Below are positions 1 through 5,140 of a stretch of 5,733 bases of DNA, piece after piece. Location of the stretch: positions 1 through 5,733 of the forward strand of contig DAOWEP010000143.1 in the NCBI GenBank assembly GCA_030638455.1, given 5' to 3'. The DNA comes from Gammaproteobacteria bacterium (GTDB taxonomy: Bacteria; Pseudomonadota; Gammaproteobacteria; DAOWEP01). The notes beneath the pieces are model-generated. The model ran no database searches. It was not told the origin of the DNA and worked only from the letters and a program-made list of their open reading frames with translations. The position numbers were made by a program, and so were the translations under genes. Position 1 is the stretch's first letter; every line of letters starts with the position of its first letter.

Positions 1-1
1 A

Positions 2-793
2 GAGCAACATGCGGTCACACTGGCGGCCGGCCTGGCTTGCGATAACCTGAAACCGGTTGTCGCTATCTATTCGACCTTCCTGCAACGCGCCTACGATCAA
101 CTGGTCCATGATGTGGCATTACAAAATCTTCCTGTCGTATTTGCCATAGATCGTGCCGGACTCGTCGGGCCGGATGGTCCAACCCATGCCGGGAGTTTTG
201 ACCTTAGTTATCTGAGGTGTATTCCCAATATGATGATAATGGCGCCCTCCGATGAAAATGAATGCCGCCAAATGCTGTCGACCGGGTTCCTGCATGACGG
301 GCCCAGCGCTATCCGTTATCCTCGCGGCAAAGGCCCGGGAGTACCCGTCGTCAAGAATCTTGAGCCAATTCCGCAAGGTCGTGGGGAGATTCGACTGGAA
401 GGCAATGATGTTGCCCTACTCGCATTTGGCAGCATGCTCGCGCCGGCATTACAGGCAGGTGAGTCACTACAGGCCACGGTAGCGAATATGCGGTTTGTAA
501 AACCACTCGATGAACAACTGATCCTGAAACTCGCAGCCAACCATAACTTACTGGTTACTATAGAAGAAAATACACTAGCAGGCGGAGCAGGCAGTGCCGT
601 AGGCGAACTTCTTGCCAGGCACCGTATAAATACTCCAGTCTTGCATCTGGGGCTGCCGGACAAGTTTATTCAGCATGGTGAAGTAGAAGATCTCCTTCAT
701 CAGTGCGGCCTGGATAGCGATGGGATAATACATGCCATCAATAATCACCAGCCCCAGGATTGCAAACCAAAACGCACTCAATTAATATCCTAG
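2..793 (+). CDS. dxs: 1-deoxy-D-xylulose-5-phosphate synthase, C-terminal part (5' end outside window)
   Basis: Dxs is the cytoplasmic ThDP enzyme that condenses pyruvate with glyceraldehyde 3-phosphate, the first step of the MEP isoprenoid pathway; its product also feeds thiamine and pyridoxal synthesis. The visible 263 residues begin exactly at EQHAV, whose Glu matches E. coli E370, the residue that activates the cofactor aminopyrimidine. Counting on, fragment Y23, R29, R51, D58 and H62 fall on E. coli Y392, R398, R420, D427 and H431, and the Arg of YPRG (108) falls on R478 after a one-residue gap, so the active site looks intact. The end of the pyrimidine-binding domain is followed by the transketolase C-terminal domain (about 125-245). 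About 12 polar residues extend past the E. coli C terminus. The GTG at 113 lies inside the pyrimidine-binding domain and is not a start. queD follows after 21 nt, so dxs is probably the upstream gene of the operon. Confidence 0.97.
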   Translation, partial: EQHAVTLAAGLACDNLKPVVAIYSTFLQRAYDQLVHDVALQNLPVVFAIDRAGLVGPDGPTHAGSFDLSYLRCIPNMMIMAPSDENECRQMLSTGFLHDGPSAIRYPRGKGPGVPVVKNLEPIPQGRGEIRLEGNDVALLAFGSMLAPALQAGESLQATVANMRFVKPLDEQLILKLAANHNLLVTIEENTLAGGAGSAVGELLARHRINTPVLHLGLPDKFIQHGEVEDLLHQCGLDSDGIIHAINNHQPQDCKPKRTQLIS

Positions 794-814
794 AAATTTA
801 GTCAGGTTCTTAAT

Positions 815-1198
815 ATGTCTTCCCATCATTGTCTGAAAATCGTAACTGATTTTGCCTCTGCCCATACACTCCGTGATTATCCCGGTGACTGTAGCCGTAT
901 GCACGGACATAACTGGAAGGTAGAGGTGGAAGTAACCGCTACAAAACTCGATGATGTCGGCATGGGTATTGATTTCAAGAAAATCAAAAAAGCGACCCGT
1001 GAAGTTGCAGAAAGACTGGATCATCGCTACCTGAATGATATTAAACCGTTTGATGAAATAAACCCTACTGCTGAAAACCTGGCTGCCTATTTTTATCGTG
1101 AGTTGACGACTTTATTGAATGGTCCTCATGTCTCTGTCAGTGCAGTTACCATGTGGGAAACAGAGCGCGCCTGTGTGCGTTATAGTGAGGATGCATAA
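815..1198 (+). CDS. queD: 6-carboxy-5,6,7,8-tetrahydropterin synthase (QueD / PTPS family)
   Basis: This 127-residue protein has the usual length and layout of bacterial QueD, the Zn enzyme that converts dihydroneopterin triphosphate to 6-carboxytetrahydropterin, the second step towards queuosine. The Zn ligands are H17 (FASAH) and H30/H32 (MHGHNW). C26, four residues before the HGH, is the catalytic Cys that marks QueD rather than folate-type PTPS-III, which has Glu there. The D69-H70 pair in LDHRYLND and E115 in WETE complete the catalytic and pterin-anchoring residues. The ATG at 815 is preceded by a CAGG at 803-806 with about 8 nt spacing. It sits 21 nt after dxs and 2 nt before folE2, whose product is its substrate. 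A dual role in folate or other pterin synthesis cannot be excluded. No queC, queE or queF lies in the window. Confidence 0.93.
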   Translation: MSSHHCLKIVTDFASAHTLRDYPGDCSRMHGHNWKVEVEVTATKLDDVGMGIDFKKIKKATREVAERLDHRYLNDIKPFDEINPTAENLAAYFYRELTTLLNGPHVSVSAVTMWETERACVRYSEDA

Positions 1199-1200
1199 TC

Positions 1201-2001
1201 ATGTCTAATAAGACAAGTGAAATCGAGGACGTACAAAACCGTGCGGACACCAGACAGATTGCCATTAACAAGGTAGGCATAAAGGATATCCGCCACCCTG
1301 TACGAATTAAAGACCGCTCTGAAGGCGAGCAACATACCATTGCAACCTTCAACATGTATGTTGACCTGCCGCATAACTTCAAGGGCACACACATGTCCCG
1401 GTTTGTAGAGATTCTTAACCACCATGAACGTGAGATAACGGTTCATTCCTTCAAGGACATGCTGTCAGAGATGACAGAAAAACTGGAAGCGGGTTCCGGC
1501 CATATAGAAATGAACTTCCCCTATTTTGTAACCAAGGCCGCCCCGGTATCCAAAGTAGAAAGCTTACTGGATTACGATGTAACCCTGATTGGAGAAATTA
1601 TTAACGGGGAAGTCAATGTCCATATAAAAGTGGTCGTCCCGGTTACCAGCCTGTGTCCCTGTTCCAAGAAAATATCTGACTATGGCGCACATAACCAGCG
1701 TTCACATGTCACCGTAAGCGCGCGTACCTGTGGTTTTATCTGGATAGAAGAGATTATTGACCTGGTTGAGGAAGAGGCTTCATGTGAGCTGTATGGTCTG
1801 TTAAAAAGGCCTGATGAAAAACACGTGACTGAACGCGCCTATGATAACCCGAAATTTGTAGAAGACATGGTACGTGATGTTGCCGTGCGACTAAATGACG
1901 ATGAGCGTGTCTGCGCATATACTGTGGAATCCGAGAACTTTGAATCTATCCACAATCACTCGGCCTACGCCCTGATTGAACACGACAAAAAGGCTCAATA
2001 A
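1201..2001 (+). CDS. folE2: GTP cyclohydrolase FolE2 (type IB)
   Basis: FolE2 hydrolyses GTP to 7,8-dihydroneopterin triphosphate plus formate, the entry step for folate and for queuosine. It belongs to the T-fold superfamily and, unlike FolE, can work with metals other than Zn. The 266-residue length is typical. The signature SLCPCSKKISDYGAHNQRS begins at S150, with C152 and H164 matching the catalytic or metal residues Cys147 and His159 of the gonococcal enzyme. The same offset of 5 puts E206 and H251 on Glu201 and His246, and E248 on Glu243. The KVGIKDIRHPV stretch near residue 24 is the usual N-terminal signature. The ATG follows the queD stop by 2 nt, and its ribosome site GTGAGG (1185-1190) lies inside queD, so translational coupling is likely. 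No folE or Zur-like site is visible, so whether this is the sole enzyme or a Zn-starvation backup is unknown. Confidence 0.96.
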   Translation: MSNKTSEIEDVQNRADTRQIAINKVGIKDIRHPVRIKDRSEGEQHTIATFNMYVDLPHNFKGTHMSRFVEILNHHEREITVHSFKDMLSEMTEKLEAGSGHIEMNFPYFVTKAAPVSKVESLLDYDVTLIGEIINGEVNVHIKVVVPVTSLCPCSKKISDYGAHNQRSHVTVSARTCGFIWIEEIIDLVEEEASCELYGLLKRPDEKHVTERAYDNPKFVEDMVRDVAVRLNDDERVCAYTVESENFESIHNHSAYALIEHDKKAQ

Positions 2002-2038
2002 CAATTTTCTGTCCACGCTATTTCTTATAAATCATAGC

Positions 2039-2179
2039 TGAGAACTTTGTACGATTTGGATTTTCTTTCAAGACAAGGCAAAAATCAGCGAGAAAGCGCA
2101 GTTTACACGTAGTAAATGAGTATTTTGAGCTGATTTTTAACGCCGTATTGAGAGAAAAGACATTCGTACAAAGCTCTCA
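2039..2179. repeat. 141-bp imperfect palindrome, MITE-like or REP-like intergenic element
   Basis: The whole stretch folds on itself around base 2109. Outer arms 2039-2054 and 2164-2179 pair 15 of 16. Middle arms 2061-2071 and 2148-2158 pair over 11 nt with one G-T. Inner arms 2080-2089 and 2129-2138 are a perfect 10 bp (AAAAATCAGC / GCTGATTTTT). The apex 2102-2106 / 2112-2116 is TTTAC/GTAAA. It begins 37 nt after the folE2 stop and faces the converging protease gene, whose TGA stop (2179-2177) is the end of the right arm. No transposase and no clear target-site duplication are seen. The layout resembles dispersed non-autonomous palindromic elements of gammaproteobacteria, which is inference from structure. 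It could also end transcription from both sides. Confidence 0.8.
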
Positions 2180-2833
2180 CGGAAGTAGCCTAAGCTCCAT
2201 AACCTTACCATTACTTTCCATCTTCACTTTACGAAGAAAGCTCATTCCTAATAATATAGAAGAAGGCTGAGACCCATCCATCACGACTGCATCAATATTT
2301 CTCAGCACAATATCACCAAGCTTCACTGTCTTCAGTTTTACCTGATACGCCTTTGCAATACCGGAAGCAGTAAGAACCTGCCCAGGCCTGCCCGTCAACC
2401 GAAAATCAATTCCCAAACGTCTGGCTTCCTGTCCACTCATTGCAATAAGGGATGCACCAGTGTCCACTACAAAATCTACCGGCTGGTCATTTATATTACC
2501 TACCGTCGAATACATGCCCATTTCGTCAGAAAACAATTGTTCGACAACCTCTGTATCTGCTGAAAAGCTGGTTCCCACTTCATTGCTTAAGGGGTAACTA
2601 GCTTGCTTACCATTTATCCTTAGCACCGCCCCATTGCTGGTGGCGGATACCAGGATAACTCCCTCCGGGCTTGACTGGCCGGCAACAAGCAAGTGACTCT
2701 GGCCATCGATACTGACCATGGCCTTGTCTAAAAATAGCGCCTGAACGGACACTTCCTGTATAGACGCACTTACCTGAAAGCAAACCAGCATGATCATGAT
2801 GGACTGCAGAACAGTTTTTATTTTTATCTTCAT
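2177..2833 (-). CDS. Secreted retropepsin-like clan AA aspartic protease (copy 1)
   Basis: This 218-residue protein belongs to the bacterial retropepsin-like family (TIGR02281 type). A basic start and hydrophobic core (residues 1-23, ending VSA) form a signal peptide, so it should act in the periplasm or stay tethered there. Residues 28-105 form a family-specific N-terminal region. The protease domain carries the active-site motif FVVDTGAS with catalytic D124, and the late hydrophobic-Gly motif ILLGMSFL (G196). One DTG per chain implies an active dimer, as in retroviral proteases. I chose ATG 2833 over the longer in-frame starts at 2881, 2851 and 2839 because of the ribosome site AGAGA 7 nt upstream, and because it gives a signal peptide and length matching the paralogue at 3269-3928 (219 aa). 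The stop codon lies inside the palindrome at 2039-2179. Substrate unknown. Confidence 0.85.
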   Translation of the reverse strand: MKIKIKTVLQSIMIMLVCFQVSASIQEVSVQALFLDKAMVSIDGQSHLLVAGQSSPEGVILVSATSNGAVLRINGKQASYPLSNEVGTSFSADTEVVEQLFSDEMGMYSTVGNINDQPVDFVVDTGASLIAMSGQEARRLGIDFRLTGRPGQVLTASGIAKAYQVKLKTVKLGDIVLRNIDAVVMDGSQPSSILLGMSFLRKVKMESNGKVMELRLLP

Positions 2834-2840
2834 TGTCATT

Positions 2841-2845
2841 TCTCT
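2841..2845 (-). promoter_or_regulatory. Ribosome binding site deciding the start of protease copy 1
   Basis: The minus strand reads AGAGA here, 7 nt before the ATG at 2833. It is only 1 nt from the in-frame ATG at 2839, which is too close. The ATGs at 2851 and 2881 lie upstream of it, so it supports 2833 as the start. Confidence 0.5.
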
Positions 2846-2951
2846 AATCATTTTGGTCGATAAACACGGGAATAATCGCATTAACCAACCACTCTAATTA
2901 TCCCTGGTTTTGGACAAGGGTTAGATACCTTGAAACGAACTCACCTAATCA

Positions 2952-2981
2952 CCTATAAAAATTAAGCAATTATTGTACCAA
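2952..2981 (-). promoter_or_regulatory. Possible sigma-70 promoter for protease copy 1
   Basis: The minus strand shows TTGGTA (2981-2976) and TATAGG (2957-2952), 18 nt apart, each matching 4 of 6 consensus bases. It would leave a leader of about 110 nt before ATG 2833. Such matches are common by chance in AT-rich DNA. Confidence 0.22.
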
Positions 2982-3033
2982 TAAAGATAACCCATTGTAT
3001 TTATGGATAATACTCGTCTGCCAGAACATAATA

Positions 3034-3066
3034 TTGGGGTCAACCTGTAAAATATATTGACACCAA
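3034..3066. repeat. REP-like inverted repeat with GGGGTCA core
   Basis: TTGGGGTCAA (3034-3043) is the reverse complement of TTGACACCAA (3057-3066) except for one base, with a 13-nt loop between. GGGGTCA-type hairpins are common among REP-like elements linked to IS200/RAYT-type transposases, from general recollection. No such transposase is present. A related TGACCCCA occurs at 5106-5113. Confidence 0.45.
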
Positions 3067-3268
3067 AAAGGTTTGATTTCGATCAGCAAGCCGGGGCAGA
3101 AAATTGAACGTGATGAAGACGTATTATGGGAGGGAAGTATTATTGAAGAATATCAAATAGATAGGGTAGCGCCTCAGGCCTGATACAGCCTTATTTCTGC
3201 AAGCACACCTGCTTAAACATCTAAAAAAGAGTGTCAGGATTTTTTACACGAAAATTCAGAGAGCCACC

Positions 3269-3928
3269 TTAAGGTCTATGCGTCAACACCATAGCAGCGC
3301 CATTATTTCCCATCTTCAGGCGACCAAGGAAGCTCATCCCCAACAAGGCCGGGTTTGGCTGAGTACCTTCCATCACAACGGCATCCACATTCCGCAGCGT
3401 TATCTTGCCTAACTTCACTGTATTCAGTTTTACCTGATAGGCCCTCTTAATATCAGAGGCTGTGGCAACTTGTGTTAATTTACCTCTTAAACGGAAATCT
3501 ATCCCCAGACGTTTAGCCTGGTATTCATTCATGGCGATCAGGGTGGCGCCCGTATCCACAAGAAACTTGACCGTCAATCCGTTTATACTGCCAACGGTAG
3601 TGTACATACCCATGGTGTCAGGAAATATCTGCTCAACCATTTCGGTAACCGGTGAAAAGTTGGTGCCTACTTCACTCCCTAACGGATAGGCACTTTGTTT
3701 GCCATTCACCTCAAGTACGGCCCCATCGCTGTTAGCCGAAATCAACACCACACCTTCCGGGCTTGGCTTCCCGACGGAAAGCACACGACGTTGACCATCT
3801 ATGCTTACCATCGCCTTGCCGGTAAACAATGCTTGCACGGCTACGCGCTTAACCTGTTGTATCTGCTCCTGGGCATTTGCCTGAAAGGCAACCAACATCA
3901 ACAGAAGGACATGTAAAAAGATTTTCAT
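3269..3928 (-). CDS. Secreted retropepsin-like clan AA aspartic protease (copy 2)
   Basis: This 219-residue paralogue of the 2177-2833 protein has a clean signal peptide ending ANA at residue 19. The protease domain has catalytic D125 in FLVDTGAT and LLGMSFL near 195-201, so both key motifs of the family are intact. By hand count 123 of 191 aligned residues (about 64%) match copy 1 with no gaps. Identity is highest in KAMVSIDGQ, RLGIDFRL, AYQVKL and the two active-site motifs, and lowest just before DTG and at the extreme C terminus. ATG 3928 is the only reasonable start: an in-frame TAA lies two codons upstream. The ribosome site is weak. It precedes copy 1 on the same strand by 435 nt, so the two may be transcribed separately. 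It is divergent from the cytochrome gene at 4214. Substrate unknown. Confidence 0.88.
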   Translation of the reverse strand: MKIFLHVLLLMLVAFQANAQEQIQQVKRVAVQALFTGKAMVSIDGQRRVLSVGKPSPEGVVLISANSDGAVLEVNGKQSAYPLGSEVGTNFSPVTEMVEQIFPDTMGMYTTVGSINGLTVKFLVDTGATLIAMNEYQAKRLGIDFRLRGKLTQVATASDIKRAYQVKLNTVKLGKITLRNVDAVVMEGTQPNPALLGMSFLGRLKMGNNGAAMVLTHRP

Positions 3929-4213
3929 GCTTTATACATTAGCATATACCCCCGAAAAACCCATGCTAACGGGTTCGCATATGCAGATATTTATGTACAG
4001 CCCTGTAAAATGAGAATATCATGGTAATCATAAGGTTACTGATATTGTTATTGAAGAATAAATATTGTTATACGCTGCCGCAGGACCATATAACATACTG
4101 TTAGCTCTCAATATTAGATGAAAGGCATAGATTTCAATTTTGGCTAATATCAGAAACAATTGTGACCTGATCTCACTTATTGCTCTATACGATAAAGGCG
4201 ACAAGTAACCCTC
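3929..4213. other. Divergent intergenic region between protease copy 2 and cytochrome gene
   Basis: This AT-rich 285 bp must carry the promoters of both outward-facing genes. Visible structures are a 5-bp stem AACCC/GGGTT (3958-3962 with 3971-3975), an 8-bp palindrome GCATATGC (3977-3984), a 7-bp inverted repeat ATATTAG/CTAATAT (4111-4117 with 4144-4150) and a GTGA-N7-TCAC dyad (4162-4176). No convincing -35/-10 pair stands out for either gene, and no small gene is supported. Confidence 0.55.
4162..4176. promoter_or_regulatory. Possible operator dyad (GTGA-N7-TCAC) upstream of cytochrome gene
   Basis: A short inverted repeat, 37 nt before ATG 4214. It resembles half-sites of the CRP/FNR family, but the spacer is 7 nt where CRP sites have 6 nt between TGTGA and TCACA (8 nt between GTGA and CACA-type cores differ again), so it may be chance. 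A TATACG follows at 4186-4191 but has no well-spaced -35. Confidence 0.2.
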
Positions 4214-5098
4214 ATGCGATGGCCTCACTTTATTATCCTTCAGTGCCTGCTTATTGCGATTATTGGCGGCATTGTCTACATCCACAAAGACCAGGTAGCC
4301 GTTATAAAAAGCCCGCCTGCATCATTAGCGCAGTGGTATAAGCCGGAAAATGAGCGGCAGGTATGGTTACACAATATGTTTAACCTGCGACGCGAAATGC
4401 AGGCAGTACGGCTTTATTCCGATAATCTTTCTTCTAAAAACCTTTCCTTCAATAGCAAGGACGCAAAACATCTGGAGAAATGGGTAACCCGATTAAGCGA
4501 GCATTACCTGAAAATAGGCAAGATGGTTCCTGAGTGGAAGAGAAAACTGGACAAAAAGGCCATGGCACGTTTACAGGAGAGTGCCAGAAACCATCGCTAT
4601 AAAGATGTATCTCATGCGCTCGATGACTTAAATGAAAGCTGCGAATCCTGTCACACAGATTACCGATCTATCACCGCTACCCTGTACCGCGCCCCTGATT
4701 TTTCCTCAATGGAGATCAGCCCATCGATACCATATAAGAAGCACATGAAAGAACTTACCCAACAGGTAAACCAGATTAAAATTGCATCTGAAGATGGCAT
4801 GCAGGATATCGCGCTATCGTCATTAGCGGATCTAAAGAAAGGCATTAACGCGCTAGGTAAAACCTGTTCAAGTTGTCATAAAAAAGATATCAGGGTCTAC
4901 CCCGGTGACACCATTAACAAAACCATGACCAGTCTGGAGCAAAGCCTGAAAACCGGCACACTCAAAGATCAGGGGCGAGAGCTGGGCACACTGGCCGTAC
5001 TGGCTTGCGCACGCTGCCACGGCACTCATCGCATCGCTTACGATACCAGGAAGACATTTGCAGATGGGCCGAACTGGTCTGAGCTGATAAGGCACTGA
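4214..5098 (+). CDS. Membrane-anchored triheme c-type cytochrome, cytochrome c'/c556-like
   Basis: This 294-residue protein starts with an uncleaved-looking signal anchor (TM about 6-23), so the rest should be periplasmic. It has three CxxCH heme sites: C143ESCH147, C218SSCH222 and C265ARCH269. Residues 46-152 are helical and end in CESCHTDYR, the position and sequence style of cytochrome c'/c556 four-helix bundles. The second half (about 174-272) looks like two shorter helix-hairpin units, each ending in CxxCH. Axial ligands beyond the CxxCH His cannot be assigned by eye; free His occur at 53, 86, 97, 127, 134, 177 and 272. ATG 4214 is fixed by an in-frame TAA at 4193-4195. AAAGG (4194-4198) is too far (15 nt) to be a good ribosome site. 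A CDF transporter gene follows after 42 nt. The electron partner is unknown; no recognised named cytochrome. Confidence 0.85.
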   Translation: MRWPHFIILQCLLIAIIGGIVYIHKDQVAVIKSPPASLAQWYKPENERQVWLHNMFNLRREMQAVRLYSDNLSSKNLSFNSKDAKHLEKWVTRLSEHYLKIGKMVPEWKRKLDKKAMARLQESARNHRYKDVSHALDDLNESCESCHTDYRSITATLYRAPDFSSMEISPSIPYKKHMKELTQQVNQIKIASEDGMQDIALSSLADLKKGINALGKTCSSCHKKDIRVYPGDTINKTMTSLEQSLKTGTLKDQGRELGTLAVLACARCHGTHRIAYDTRKTFADGPNWSELIRH

Positions 5099-5100
5099 AG

Positions 5101-5116
5101 CAATCTGACCCCATTG
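5101..5116. repeat. Short motif with TGACCCCA core in the cytochrome-CDF gap
   Basis: CAATCTGACCCCATTG has CAAT/ATTG ends around a TGACCCCA core, which is the complement of the core in the hairpin at 3034-3066. It may be a remnant of the same kind of REP-like sequence. With only 8 shared bases this could be chance. Confidence 0.25.
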
Positions 5117-5140
5117 ATAGTGTATTCTCAAGGCTAGACC

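Larger units (their letters stand above)
2834..3268. other. 435-bp spacer between the two protease genes, no convincing gene
   Basis: AT-rich, with many stops in all frames. It holds the 5' leader of protease copy 1, a weak promoter candidate (2952-2981) and a REP-like hairpin (3034-3066). A 10-bp perfect palindrome TCAGGCCTGA lies at 3174-3183. On the minus strand, just after the stop of protease copy 2, a GTGT/ACAC mini-stem (3249-3246 with 3234-3231) is followed by six T (3228-3223), at best a poor terminator. On the + strand a 36-codon frame with a TTG start runs from about 3072 to the TGA at 3180-3182. It has no recognisable domain and no clear ribosome site, so I do not call it a gene. 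Confidence 0.6.

Noticed and set aside
316..663. 115-codon open frame on the minus strand inside dxs
   Set aside because: It is a shadow of a strongly conserved enzyme gene, with low-complexity composition and no ribosome site of note.
113..793. GTG at 113 as start of a short 226-residue protein
   Set aside because: The frame is open upstream to the window edge and encodes the conserved EQHAVTLAAG motif of Dxs, so this is an internal codon of a longer gene.
2040..2178. CRISPR or insertion-sequence remnant at the palindrome
   Set aside because: There is only one unit, no regularly spaced repeats, no transposase fragment in any frame and no clear target-site duplication.
3223..3249. Rho-independent terminator after protease copy 2
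   Set aside because: The stem is only GTGT/ACAC with an 11-nt loop. The T run is present but the hairpin is too weak to call.
3140..4060. 13-base direct repeat TTATTGAAGAATA at 3140-3152 and 4048-4060
   Set aside because: In AT-rich intergenic DNA of this size one such match is reasonably likely by chance, and neither copy is extended.
4028..4285. 85-codon open frame on the minus strand across the cytochrome start
   Set aside because: It overlaps the signal-anchor codons of the cytochrome gene and shows no domain or ribosome site.
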